From the NCBI RefSeq assembly GCF_019393635.1, contig NC_057866.1:228607359-228671358 (forward strand): a stretch of 64,000 bases of DNA. The letters run 5' to 3'. The notes beneath the pieces are model-generated. The model searched no databases and was not told the origin of the DNA. It worked only from the letters and a program-made list of their open reading frames with translations. Below are positions 46,796 to 58,589 of this stretch, one piece after another. The translations under genes and the position numbers were made by a program. Each line of letters begins with the position of its first letter. The stretch's first letter is position 1. This stretch comes from Dromiciops gliroides (Eukaryota > Chordata > Mammalia > Microbiotheria > Microbiotheriidae).

Positions 46796-46944
46796 GAAGT
46801 AACATCCATCCATCTCTATAAAATGGGGATAACAGTACCTACCTCCTAGTGTTGTTGTGAGGATAATTGTAAAGCACTTACCACAGATCTGATATATAGT
46901 AAGCACTACCTGCACCACCACTACCATCATCGATGTCACCATGG

Positions 46945-47125
46945 TGTGGAGTAAAGAACATTAGAAGACAGAGGGCCTGGGTTTGAATCCTGACTTTGCT
47001 ACTTATTAGTCACAAGGTCTTGGGCAAGTCACTAACCCCAGCCTCAGTTTCCTCATCTGTTAGGTAAGAGGATGTAGACCAAATTATTTGTAAGATCCCT
47101 TCCAGTTCAAAAGCTATAGCCTTCT
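46945..47125 (+). mobile_element. MIR copy
   Basis: AGGGCCTGGGTTTGAATCCT, TTGGGCAAGTCACTAACCCC, AGTTTCCTCATCTGTTAGGT. Confidence 0.65.
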
Positions 47126-47164
47126 AACCCTGGGGAAATTTAAGAAGACCGTGGTGTTTTTTTT

Positions 47165-47232
47165 AAAAAAATAGCTGTAGTAGCAAGAAGCAGCAGTGGT
47201 AGTGGTAGAGGTAGTGGTGGTGGTAGTAGTTA
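47165..47232. repeat. GTA/GTG-rich low-complexity tract
   Basis: Imperfect AGTGGTAGTGGTAG-type triplets. Confidence 0.7.
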
Positions 47233-47239
47233 TCCACTT

Positions 47240-48795
47240 CTCAGGTCCCATCACAAAACCTATAACTTAGAAACCTATGATTCTGTCAGGGTTTCAATAC
47301 TCAGACTGCAATGACTATCATGGCAACCTACAAGTCCATCCCACTGCAGACACTACTGGAAATTATAATAAAAATTCTATTTAAAGCCTAAAAATAAAGC
47401 TAGAGATAAGAATTTAATTTTTCTTCTGGATAAGTATGTCAGCCAACTTATGAAATAGAACTGTGTACTTAACATATGTAGGTCTAATTTTTAGACGCAA
47501 CCACCAGGGCAATTGTGTGTTGACTATTTACACTTGTTGCAAGGCAGAAGGACGGGACAAGTCAATGGGGAAAGACAGAGAAGCAAAAGAAAGAGGAAAC
47601 AAGCATTAAAAACTTTAAAATAAAAGTTCAGAAGGTTAATTATCATTACTGTGTTCATTTTAAAGTCCACTTTAAAAAATCATGTAAGCAGGTTAAGAGC
47701 TCTTCTATGATCCCCTTTTTTGTTCTTTTGTATATGTTGGGATGTTTGTATTTGTTGGTAACTGTTGAGAAATACTTATTTTTAATACCAAGTGGACACT
47801 CAAACTCACCAACAGTAACCAGAGTTCTTTTCTAATTTCGACCCTTCAGGATATGTTCCCTAATCCCCAAATGGCCACTCTGAATGATCACAATTACTAC
47901 AGGCAAAGTGTCCCACAATGAAAGAAACAAAGTTACCCTAAAAAAATAGCCTCTAAATAGCCTGCTTTTTATTAAAGCTCCAAGTGTAGGCCCTTGAAGA
48001 GATAACCCTGACCAATTGCCAGTTAATGAAAACAAATGGTAAATAGATTTCCTGGTGTACTTGCCTCCTTAACAATATTGTAAATCACTAAGTATAAAGA
48101 ATACAAAGTACAGAAATGGGGCATCTACAAAACCACTTCCTGAAACTTAACAAGGTAGGGAGAAGCTGCTTCTTTTTAGGGAGATGAAAATAGTTTTCGT
48201 AACAGTCCATGATTAGGTAAATGATTTCTAATTTTTTTATGCACTACTGAGACAAACAGAATTCGCCAAATAATTTATGAGCAACATCCAACCAGAAACT
48301 TGTACTTGGTCAAGAACATCAAGCAACTTCAACCACCTGTCTGATCTACCTGGCCCACTGCACCCTTTCCTGGCCTTTCAGGTCTGTCTCCTGTTTTTCT
48401 GCCTCAGCAGAATTACTATTTTTAATCTGTTAAGTAAACAAAGGACCATTTGACAGCTGTCATCAGCTGTTATCTCTTACCACCAAAAAAGAGAATTAGC
48501 TCAGGATCAAACCACAAGGCATGATTTGCATCACTAAATACAGAAAAGAATTCCCCAATGGCAAAATCCACTAGAAAAGGGGAGTCCTTTTTTTTCTCTA
48601 GCAGTATTTGGAAATAGCTTGGAGTCATTGGTCTTGCATGGTTTAAGGCAAAGTACTGTCTAGAGATGGGAATAAGGGTTCTGTGATGCTTTCTGGGGGT
48701 GGGGGGTGCATTGAGGCTTACAAGGTAAGGCATGAATTTATTAGCTTCCAGAAAAAAGGTCTGATGAACCCTTAAGTCTGAATAAAGTACTTCTT
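47240..48795. other. repeat-poor upstream or intron DNA
   Basis: No element or exon recognised. The minus-strand frame 48470-48859 overlaps the hAT copy that follows and lacks family features. Confidence 0.4.
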
Positions 48796-48799
48796 CACT

Positions 48800-48990
48800 T
48801 AAAGGTCCATAGATAGAATTCAGGGAGTCTTTGAACTTGGTTTTCAAAAAAACATACACTTTGATAACTGACCTCTAATAAATGGGTTTCTTCTGAAATC
48901 TGGTCTTTCATTTTATGCATTTAAAAACATTCTGATTTACCAGAACTCCAAAGGGGTCTATGACACAAAACAGGTTAGGAACTCCTGTTC
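48800..48990. mobile_element. hAT-type nonautonomous DNA transposon
   Basis: GGTCCATAGATAGAATTCAG..CACTTTGATAACTGACCTCT..CCAAAGGGGTCTATGACACA..CAGGTTAGGAACTCCTG. The right terminus is well kept. Confidence 0.55.
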
Positions 48991-49367
48991 TAAAGCAATC
49001 TGCAAGTAATCTATGAACGACAGAACAAAATAATAACTCACATTTATATAGCACTCTAGGATTTACAAAGCATTTTCCTCATAACAATTCTGTGAAGTAA
49101 TTAGTGAAATTATAATCACTCCTCATTTTGCTAATGAGGACTGGCAAAAGATTGTAATCACTAATTGTAATAAAACTTAAAGCTTAGTGACTTACCCTGG
49201 TGGTTCAGTGGATACAGCAGTGACAATGAAGTTGGGAGGATCTGAGTTCAAATCTCACCTTAGACACTTACTAGCTGTGTGACCCTGGGCAAGTCTCTTA
49301 ACCTCAATTGCCTTAAAAATCTGGGGCCATCTCCAGTCATCCTGATATATATCTTGCCACTGGACCC

Positions 49368-50007
49368 TGTGGTAAAAATTATTTATGGTAAAAATTATTG
49401 TAGTTTTAGCTGACTCATTTGGGAGGGGCCATACCTGGCCCACCCTGAAGTTACGTATGCTACTGAGGTCAGAAGAACTCTCCACAGGCAGTTTTTGAAG
49501 GACCTCCCCTTTTGGGGGAGGAAATAATGAATGTTCCCTGAAGGGAAGGAGAGGCACTTCCGGAATGCTAGCGCGCGCGCGCTCTCTCTCTCTCTCTGGC
49601 TTCTCTCCTGCCGGTGGTGTGAGCAACTGTACACTTTCCAGGTTTTAGTGAGTTAATTACAGAAAACCCTAAATTCCTTTGAATTAGCTTAACTGGAAAC
49701 GATCTGGGGATTGCATAGGCTAAGTTTAGAGTTAAGAGTATTTATCTGTATTTCTTTTTCCTATTTCCTTATCTTTGATTTTTTATTAGTTTCACCTTTG
49801 TTGTTTAATTAATTCCCAAGTAATAAAATCTGATCCTTTTATGAATTTAAGCTGTAAGGCTCCTTTCTTATTGGCCCGGGAGAAATATTTAATAGGGCAG
49901 TTAAGAGGGTAGGGTGAACTTAAAGGTCCCTCATATTTCTGGAACCCCAATATTTAGGCAACAAGTCACCCAATTAATGCTCCATATATCAAATTTTGGC
50001 CCTCACA
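49368..50007 (+). mobile_element. solo retroviral LTR inside a SINE
   Basis: 640 bp with TGTGG..CTCACA ends and a perfect 4-bp target duplication, ACCC (49364-49367 and 50008-50011). AATAAA lies at 49822-49827. A GC/CT dinucleotide run is at 49570-49600. The host SINE reads through when the LTR is removed, which fixes both ends. No internal provirus is present. Confidence 0.88.
49570..49600. repeat. (GC)n(TC)n dinucleotide run in the LTR
   Basis: Alternating GC (GCGCGCGCGC) followed by TC repeats: a potential Z-DNA-forming purine/pyrimidine run and one of the few CpG clusters in the window. Confidence 0.85.
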
Positions 50008-50130
50008 ACCCAGATGGCTCTGGAGGAGAGAGTGAGGTTGGTGACCTTGCACAACTCTCCAATCACTTAAATTTAATTCCCTGCAATCATGACATCACTC
50101 TGATCCTTAGGTCCTTAGAGAATGAGGACA

Positions 50131-50265
50131 GGGCAGCTAGGTGGCGCAGTGGATAAAGCACCAGCTCTGGATTCAGGAGGACCTGAGTTCAAATCCAGCC
50201 TCAGACACCTGACACTTACTAGCTGCATGACCCTGGGCAAGTCATTTAACCCTCATTGCCCCACC

Positions 50266-50295
<30 letters not shown>
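50131..50295 (+). mobile_element. WSINE-type SINE, youngest layer of the nest
   Basis: Complete copy with an AAAAG-repeat tail. The perfect duplication AGAGAATGAGGACA is at 50117-50130 and 50296-50309. Confidence 0.94.
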
Positions 50296-50298
<3 letters not shown>

Positions 50299-50398
50299 GA
50301 ATGAGGACAAACAAGTGACTTACCCAAGGTCACATGACTAATAAATGTCAAAGCTATAATCTGAACCCAGAACCCCTACATTATTCTTCTTCATTATA

Positions 50399-51347
50399 CA
50401 GGTATACCTCATTTTATTGTGCTTTGCTTGACTGCATTTCACAGATATTGGTATTTTTGCAAATTGAAGGTTTATGGCAACCCTGTATAGGGTAAGTCCT
50501 ATTGGCACCATTTTTCCAATAGTACATGCTCACACTGGTAATTCTGATAAGATTTCAAACTTTTTCATTATTATTATTGTTATTATATCTATCAAGATGA
50601 TCTAGTAATCTCTGATGTTACTACTGGAATTGTTTGGGGAGCCACAAACTTCATTCTTCTAAGTAAATGTCGTATGTTCTGACTACTCCATCAAGCAGCC
50701 ATTCCCTGTCTCTCTCCCTCTTCTCTGGCCTCCCTGCTCTAAGACACAATATTGAAATTAGGTCAATTAATAACCCTACAATGGCCTCTAAGTGTTCAAA
50801 TAAAAGAAAGAGTCAATCCATACATCAAATGTTATCACTGTTATTTTAAGAAATTACCACAGCCTTCAGCACCCACCACCCTGATTATAGTCAGCAGCCA
50901 TCAACATCAAGGCAAGACCCTCTGCCAGGCAAAAGATTAGGACTTACTGATGCCTCAGATGATGGCTAGCATTTTTTTTTTAGCAATAAAGCATTTTAAA
51001 ATTAAAGTACATACATTCCATTTTAGACATTAAGACTATTGCACATTTAATAGACTATAGTATAGTGGAAACATTACTTTTATATGCATCGGGAAACCAA
51101 AAAATTTGTGTGACTCACTTTATTGCAATATTTGCTTTACTGTAGTGGTCTGGAACTTGAACCCATAATATCTCCAAGGTATAGGGGCAGCCAGTTGGCA
51201 CAGTAGATAGAGCACTGGCCCTGGATTCAGGAGGACCTGAGTTCAAATCCAGACTCAGACACAACACTTACTAGCTGTGTGACCCTGGGCAAGTCACTTA
51301 ACCCCAATTGCCCCGCCCCCAAAAAATATATCTCCAAGGTATGCCTG
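50399..51347 (+). mobile_element. Tigger-type (TcMar) DNA transposon, internally deleted, split by a SINE
   Basis: Terminal inverted repeats CAGGTATACCTC at the left and ATATCTCCAAGGTATGCCTG at the right, with a TA before the left end as expected for the mariner superfamily. The subterminal DNA (TTTGCAAATTGAAGGTTTAT, GGAACTTGAACCCATAATA) matches Tigger1-like elements as I know them. Without the inserted SINE the unit is about 790 bp, so most of the transposase region is missing. The short frame at 50667-50940 may be a relic of its start. Confidence 0.85.
51183..51327 (+). mobile_element. WSINE-type SINE inside the Tigger copy
   Basis: Complete copy. The perfect 15-bp duplication ATATCTCCAAGGTAT is at 51168-51182 and 51328-51342, copied from the Tigger terminal repeat. 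Confidence 0.93.
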
Positions 51348-51419
51348 CACAATCCTGCCCTGTAATGAATATTGATTTTATTGACCGTAACACCACTGCT
51401 CCCAAACCATTATAGACCA

Positions 51420-51570
51420 CAGAGTCATCTAGTTCAATTGCTGAGAAATCTGAGAAGCGAAGGGACCCAAGGTCACACAGGTAGTAAGTAATTCGGTGCC
51501 AGAACAACAGTCAGACTGGGGTCCAACAACTCCAAGTCCAGCAATCTTTCCACTGTATCACACTACCTCT
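51420..51570 (-). mobile_element. MIR copy, antisense
   Basis: CAAGGTCACACAGGTAGTAA, CAGACTGGGGTCCAACAACT, CTTTCCACTGTATCACAC. A second scrap lies at about 51600-51720. Confidence 0.5.
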
Positions 51571-51744
51571 AATTACCAGGGCTAGAAATTTTCAGAGGTC
51601 ACCAAATCTAACTCTTTCGACAGACGAGGTAACTCATGGCTGGGTATATTGTCCAAAGGCTTATGGTGGAGCTCCCACGAGAACTTGAATCCTTTACTTC
51701 CACTTATGACTAATGTATTCAACACTAAAAACAAATGCTTTCAA

Positions 51745-52440
51745 AAATATGTTCAAAAATATTTATAGCTGCTCTTTTTGTGGTGGCAAGGAATTGGAAA
51801 TTGAGGGGTTGCCCATCAGTTGGGGAGCGACTAAACAAGTTGTGGTATATGAATGGAATGGAATTCTATTGTGCTGCGAGAAATGATGAGCAGAAATTCA
51901 GAGAAACCTGGAGGGACTTGCATGAACTGATGATGAGTGAGATGAGCTGAACCAGAAGAACACTGTACACAGTATCATCAACATTATGTGTTGATCAACT
52001 GTGATAGACTGGATTCTTCTCACCAATACAAGGGTACAAGAAAGTTCCAGGGGACTCATGATGGAAAAAGCTCTCCAAATCCAGAAAGAAAAAAAAAAAG
52101 AACTATGGAATATGGATGCTGATTGAATCATACTATTTCTTTTGTTTTTGGTGCTGTTGTTTTTCTATTTTGAGGTTTTTCCTTATTGTTCTGATTCTTC
52201 TCTTATAGCATGACTGATGCAGAAATATGTTTAATGTTGTTATATATATGTAGATATGTAAATATGTGTATTATGTGTGTGCATGTATGTGTATATACAT
52301 ATATATATAAAACCTATATTGGATTGCCTGCTCTCTGGGCGGGGGGAGAAAAATTTGAAATTGGAAATCTTATGTAAACAAATGCTGAAAGCTATCTCTA
52401 CATATAACTGGAAAATAATAAAATATTTTTATTTAAAAAA
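51745..52440 (+). mobile_element. L1 3' end fragment, 5'-truncated
   Basis: End of ORF2 (AAAATATTTATAGCTGCTCTT.., GCCCATCAGTTGGGGAGCGA, TTCTATTGTGCTGCGAGAAA), then the 3' UTR with a (TATA)n-like stretch near 52235-52310 and the end AACTGGAAAATAATAAAATA. It has more substitutions than the 58000 copy. Confidence 0.82.
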
Positions 52441-52890
52441 AAACCCAAATGCTTTCTAAAGAGGATCAAATCATCAACAGCAGAATCTTTTCTAAAGTTC
52501 TTACAGATCTGCCAAGATTCCTTTCCCCCCAGAATCTGAATGCAACTTCAAACCAGTTACAAGAATGCCTTGTTCACCTCAGAGCACTTTCTTCCTACAT
52601 GGCTCAGAACACTGACTCTTCCTCATTTGCATACTACCATTTCTGAGAATCACTTACTTATTATCACTAAGGTCCATGATTCCTGGGTCCATGAAAATAA
52701 GTGCTCAAATTCACCAACATTGGGTAAAAGGCAAACAAGAGGCAGCAAGATAATCCTTTAATGCTTATTAGCACTCAATTCATGAGCAGCTATGAGAAAA
52801 TTCAGATTTTAAGGCATATCATTTTAGCAAAAATACTTACTTTGGTGACGCAAATAGTGGATAAAGATCAGGGCACTGGGTGTAATTCTT

Positions 52891-53054
52891 TTTTGTTTTG
52901 TTTTGGTTTTTGATTTTTTGTGAGGCAATTGGGTTTAAGTGACTTGCCCAGGGTCACACAGCTAGTAAGTTTCAAGTGTCTGAGACCGGATTTGAACCCA
53001 GGTCCTCCTGACTCCAGGGCCTGTGCTCTATCCACTGTCCCACCTAGCTGCCCC
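52891..53054 (-). mobile_element. WSINE-type SINE
   Basis: Complete antisense copy. The duplication CACTGGGTGTAATTCTT (52874-52890) is repeated with one change at 53055-53071. Confidence 0.92.
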
Positions 53055-53589
53055 CACTGGGTGTGATTCTTATTAAGATGCCAGGTCATCCTGATTTATA
53101 AGGGGAAAGAAGTAAGGCCAGCATGGGATCATCTTCATTCTAACAGAATAAAACATTTTCACTAACATGCCCATTTCCACTTGGAGAGAAGAACCTTGGT
53201 CCCACCCCACCCATAACTAAGGAATATCACTGAATCTACACCTCATGCATGCATTTATAAAAATGAATCATTGTGGTACTTCCTCCTACAATTCCTTCCA
53301 TGGACCTCCCTCTGCACAAAGGATGAAGACATTAATTCTCTTCAGGTTCTTTAAGGAACTTTCCATTCCCTCACTTAAAAAAAAAAAAAAGTACTCAGGT
53401 CCAAACTGCTTTGTCATTAACTCTTACTGTTTATGGGACCTTGAGCAACTCACAGCCTCCCTGGGACTCATTTCCCTCATTCATCAAAGGAGAGGATTTG
53501 CCTCTGAGGTACATTCTGGCTCAAGAGATAAAAGACTATATTCTTAGAAGAAAAAAAAGTGATAGGCCCAGCTGACTGATATATTATTA

Positions 53590-53743
53590 TTTATTTATTT
53601 TTTTTTTAAATGAGGCAATTGGGGTTAAGTGACTTGCCCAGGGTCACACAGCTAGTAAGTGTTATGTGTCTGAGGCCAGATTTGAACTCAGGTACTCCTG
53701 ACTCCAGAGCTGGTGCTCTATCCACTGTGCCACCTAGCTGCCC
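53590..53743 (-). mobile_element. WSINE-type SINE
   Basis: Complete antisense copy. The 18-bp duplication CTGACTGATATATTATTA is at 53572-53589, with one change at 53744-53761. Confidence 0.92.
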
Positions 53744-54237
53744 CTGACTGGTATATTATTAATGAATGGAATAAGTTAAAAATGTGAATATAATTTTAGA
53801 AAAATTAAATTATGATAGACCTCCGGAGAAAACTGAATGGGGATACAAAAGAATATACCTTTTTCTCAGCAGTGCATGGCACATACACAAAAACTGACCA
53901 TATATTAGAGCATAACAACCTCACTGCCAGATGCAGAAAGGCAGAAATAGTAAATTCATCCTTTTCAGATCATGATGCAATAAAAGTTATGTGTGATAAA
54001 GGACCATGGAAAGATAGACCAAAAATGAATTGAAAACTAAATAATCTCATCCGAAAGAATGAGTGGGTCAAACAACAAATCATAAAAACATAACCTCATC
54101 CAAGAGAATGACAATAATGAGACAACATACCAAAACGTATGGGATGCAGCCAAAGCAGTGCTTAGGGGAAACTTTATATCTCCAAATGTCTACATGAATA
54201 AAATAGAGAAAGAGATCAATGAATTGAGCATGCAGAG

Positions 54238-55387
54238 TGTGGAAATTTAGTTTGATTTGGGGACCCTACCTTTAGGCTGAGATTAGAAAGCCTTAGGCCC
54301 TCAGGGTCTCTCCCCCTCCTCCTCAGATTCAGCTGAGGAGAAAAAGCCCCGTGGGCTATACAAGATGCCAGGTCAGACAGCTGGGGGAAAAAAAAAGCCC
54401 CCAGTTCCGACCTGAGCGGAGCTATCTGAAGGATCCCGGATGGCCTGTGCTGAGGCATAAGGCTCGAGAGCACACACACCCCCTCCCAAGCTGCAGCTCT
54501 GGCTGGTGAATTAGCTTGGTCTGTGGGGGGCGAAGGAAGTCCCGAGATTTGAGTGGAGAGAAGAAAAGATATATAGACCTGGGAGTTAGATAGAAAGAGG
54601 AGGAAGGCTGACTAGAAGACTGGAAGCTGACTACGGGGGACGGACTAGAAAAAGAAGGGAGACTCAGAGACAGACTAGAGGGGGGAACGGAGGAAGGCTG
54701 ACTAGAGCAAGGGAAGCTGACTGGGAGGACGGACTAGATAGAGAGACAAGATTAAGGAGAGTTCGGCTGACTAGAGGAGGAAGGAGACGGACTAGAAAAA
54801 GAAGGAGCGAGGACGGACTAGATAGAGAGACGAGATTAAGGAGGAGTAAGGCTGACTAGAGCAAGGGAAACTGACTAGGAGAGACGGACTAGATAAAGGA
54901 CAGACTAGAGGAAGGAGACTCGAGGAAGGACTAGGAGAGAGGCTGACTAGAGGGGAGCCCGGACAAGGACGGAGGAGAGTTCGGTTCGGAAAAGGAGAGA
55001 CCGGGCTGACAAGGTTACAGGCCTTAATACAAACCAGGGAAAGTGTAACTTGCCCTGAGGCCGGAGGCTAAGGCCCTTATTGTATTCAAGAAGTTCTAAG
55101 AGACACAGTGGAAAGAGACCGCAGGAAAGCAGTCAGGTTGTACACTTTATTTCCCTGTATTCCTAATTTGAAATAGTATCTCATAAATAAACTCTGCTTT
55201 GATTATTTGGTTTAGAGGCTTCTTAATCTTTAGTCTATCAGTTTGGGAGCAGTGTGGTGGAACTTTATAAACGGCCCACATTAAATTAACGAAGTCAGAT
55301 AGCAAATAGTCAACAGTCCCCAGATTAGTCCTCCAGTCAGCTTCAGCCACCAAAATTAGCCCTAGTCAATTCAAAAATATTTCTACA
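54238..55387 (+). mobile_element. solo retroviral LTR (1150 bp) inside L1
   Basis: TGTGG..CTACA ends with a perfect 4-bp target duplication, AGAG (54234-54237 and 55388-55391). AATAAA lies at 55186-55191 with about 200 nt of U5-like DNA after it. The L1 ORF2 continues on both sides. The middle (54600-54960) is built from degenerate repeats of GGCTGACTAGA and GGACGGACTAGA units. It is clearly richer in G and CpG than its surroundings. No gag, pol or env is present. Confidence 0.87.
54600..54960 (+). repeat. degenerate tandem repeats within the LTR
   Basis: At least a dozen ACTAG cores, each in CTGACTAGAG or GGACTAGA. A longer unit (GGACGGACTAGATAGAGAGA) is repeated at 54727 and 54811, an 84-bp period. 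Confidence 0.8.
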
Positions 55388-58300
55388 AGAGAGAGTACTG
55401 CCCTGTTTTGGTCAAGGGAGCTTCTAGAAAGCTAGAAAAAGAACAAATTTAAAATCCCCAATTAAATACCAAATTGGAAATTCTGAAAATTAAAGGAGAG
55501 ATTTATAAAATTGAAAGTAAGACAACTATAGAATTAATAAATAAAATAAGAGCTGGTTCTATGAGAAAAACCAATGAAATAGATAAACCTTTGGTTAATT
55601 TGATTTTAAAAAAAGAAAGAAAACCAAATTACCAGCATCAAAAATGAAAAGGGTGAATTCACCATCAATGAAAAGGAAATTAAAGCAATAATTAGGAGCT
55701 ATTTTGCCTGACTATATGCCAAAAAAGTTGACAATCTAAATGAAATGGATGCATATTTACAAAAATATAAACTGCCCAGATTAACAGAAGAGGAAATAAA
55801 ATCCTTAAATAAGCCCATTTTAGAAAAAGAAACTGAACAAACCATCAATGAACACCCTAAGAAAAAAATCTCCAGTTCCAAATGGGTTTACAAGTGAATT
55901 CTACCAAACATTTAAAGAACAATTAATTCCAATACTATACAAACTATTTGGAAAAATAAGTAAGAATGGAATACTACTTTTATGAGACAAATATGGTGCT
56001 GATACCTCAACCAGCAAGAACAAAAATAGAAAAAGAAAATTATAGACCAATCTCCCTAATGACTATTGATACAAATATTCTAAAGAGATTACAGAAATTT
56101 ATCACCAGGATAATACATTGTGACCAGGTGGGATTTATACCAGGAATGCAGGGCTGGTTAAGTATTAGGAAAACTACCCACATAATCAACCACATCAGTA
56201 ACAAAACTAACCGAAATCATATGATTATCTCAATAGATGCAGAGAAAGTCTTGGACAAAGTACAGCACCCATTCCTATTAAAAACACTAGAGAGCACAGG
56301 AGTAAATGGAGCTTTCCTAAAGATTATAGACAGTACTATCTTAAACCATCAGCAAGCATTAGATGCAATGGGGATGAGTTAGAGACATTCCCAGTATCAC
56401 CACTATTATTCAGTATTGTACTAGAAATGTTAGCCTTAGCAATAAGAGAAGAAAAAGAAATTGAAAGAATTAGAATAGGCAAAGAAGAAACAAAACTATC
56501 ACTCTTTGCGGATGACATGATGGTATACTTAGAGAATCCTAAAGAATCAACTAAAAAACCACTTCAAACAATTAACAACTTTAGCAAAGTTGTAGGATAT
56601 AAAATAAACCCACATAAATTATCAGCATTTCTATACATGACCAACAAAGTCCACCAGCAAGAGATAGAAAGGGAAATTCCATTTAAAATAACAGTACATA
56701 ATATAAAATACTTGGGAGTCTACCTGCCAAGGCAAACCTAGGAACCATCTGAACACAATTACAAAACACTTTTCACACAAATAAAATCAGATCCAAACAA
56801 ATGGAAAAATACAAATTGCTCATGGGTGGGCTGTGCTAATGTAATAGAAATGACAACCCTACCCAAATTAATTTACTTATTCAGTGCCATACCAATCAAA
56901 CTACCGAAAAATTATTTCACGGGGCTAGAAAAAACAATAACAAAATTCATATGGAAGAGCGAAGGAAGGTGGCTGAGCTGTAACAGATCTAAAAGTATAC
57001 TATAAAGCAGCAGTCATCAAAACGATTTGGTGCTGGCTAAGACATGGAGAGGAGGACCAGTGGGGTAGGTCAGGCACAGGAGACACAGCAGTCAATGACT
57101 ACAGCCATCTCCTATTCAATAAATTCAAAGAGTCTCAGTCTCCAGGGTAAGAACTCACTATTTAACAAAAACTGCCGAGAAGACAGGAAAATAGAGTAGC
57201 AGAAACAAAGCACAGACCAGCATCTTACACCGCACACCAAAGTAAAGTCGAAATGGGTACAAGATCAGGACGTAAAGGGTCATACCGTAGGCAAATTAGA
57301 AAAGGAGGGAATAATTTACTTGTCAGAACTGTGGAAAGGGGAAGAATTTAGTACCGAAGAAGAGAGAACAAACATTATGAAATGCAGATGGATCATTTTG
57401 ACTACATTAAATTAAAAGGGTTTTGCACAAACAAAACCAAGGCAAACAAGATTAAAAGGAAAGCAGAAAGCTGGGAAACAATTTTTACAGACAGTATTTC
57501 TGACAAAGGCCTCATATCTAGAATATATTGAGAACTGAATCAAATATACAAAAATAAAAGTCATTCCCCAATTGAGAAATGATCAAGGGATATGAACAGG
57601 CAGTTTTCAGATGAAATTAAAACTATCTACAGACATATGAAAAAATGTTCTTAATCACTACTGATTAGAGAAATACAAATTAAAACTACTCTGAGGTACC
57701 ACCTCACACCTATCAGATTGGCTAATGTGGAAAAAAAGGAAAATGATAAATGTTGGAGAAGATGTGGAAAAATTGAAACACTAATGCGCTGTTGGTGGAC
57801 CTGTGAACTTATCCAACCATTCTGGAGAGCAATTTGGAACCATGTCCAAAACGATTTAAAATGTACTAAGTCTATATCCCAAAGAGAAATAGGGAAAAGA
57901 CAAAGGGAAAAGGACCCATATGTACAAAAATATTCGTAGCTGCTTTTTGTGGTAGCAAAGAACTGGAAATTGAGGGGATGCTCATCAATTGGGGAATGGC
58001 TAAACAAGTTGTGGTATATGAATGTAATGGAATATTATTGTGCTGTAAGAAATGATAAGCAGATGGATTTCAGAAAGCCCTGGAAAGACTTACATGAATG
58101 GATGCTGAGTGAAATGAGAAGAACCAACAGAACATTGTACACAGTACAATTGTACACAGTACACGTTTTGTGATGATCATTTGTTAGACTTAACCCTTCT
58201 CAGCAATACAAGACAATGCCAAAAGACTTATGGTGGAAAATGCTCTCCACATTCAGAAAAAGAACTATGGGGTCTGAATGCAGACTTAAGTATGACATTT

Positions 58301-58589
58301 TCACTTTTCTTGTTGATTTTTTGTTATTGTTCTTGCTTATTCTTTCTTGTGTTTATTTTTCCTTTTGTTCTGATTAATGTGGAAATATGTTTAACATGAT
58401 AGTAATGTATAATCTATATCAAATTGCTTGCTGGCCTCTGGAGGGGGGAGGGAAGTGAGGGTGGGAGAAAAATTTGGAACTCAAAAAACATCTTTACATG
58501 TAATTGAGAAAAATTAAAATAGAAATTTAAAAAAGAATAGTAATCTATACATGGAAAGAAATTTTAATATACAATTTATTCTGAATAGA

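Larger units (their letters stand above)
49190..50340 (+). mobile_element. long marsupial SINE split by an LTR and by a younger SINE
   Basis: Left part 49190-49367: GGTTCAGTGGATACAGCAG, TAGCTGTGTGACCCTGGGCA, then GGGGCCATCTCCAGTCATCC..CCACTGGACCC. Middle part 50008-50130: ACCCAGATGGCTCTGGAGGA..GGTGACCTTGCACAACTCTC..TTAGAGAATGAGGACA. The end resumes at 50296 (GAGAATGAGGACAAACAA) before a MIR-like scrap. The three parts read on smoothly once the two insertions are set aside. Confidence 0.8.
53790..58530 (+). mobile_element. L1 retrotransposon, 5'-truncated, split by an LTR
   Basis: Begins inside the ORF2 endonuclease domain (codons for MIDLRRKLNGD and the FSDHDAIK end of the domain) and is interrupted at 54238-55387. 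It then runs through the reverse transcriptase region: the PISLMT block near 56055, [11 protein letters not shown] near 56125, and the active-site block [15 protein letters not shown] near 56495-56540, which keeps the ADD core. It ends with the CCHC-like C-terminal region (CWRRCGKIETL..CWWTCEL near 57750-57815) and a 3' UTR with an A-rich end. Several frame breaks make it inactive. It is the longest L1 here. Confidence 0.88.

Noticed and set aside
48470-48859. 129-codon minus-strand open frame
   Set aside because: It overlaps a hAT-type repeat at 48800-48990 and shows no family features.
49368-50007. CpG-island promoter of SGMS2 at the GCGCGC run
   Set aside because: CpGs are limited to about 30 bp of a simple repeat inside a solo LTR that faces against the gene.
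54600-54960. CRISPR-like or satellite array
   Set aside because: The repeats are degenerate, unevenly spaced and confined to a retroviral LTR.
55966-56741. Reverse transcriptase gene
   Set aside because: Part of a broken L1 ORF2 with frameshifts and stops; recorded as a mobile element and not as a host gene.
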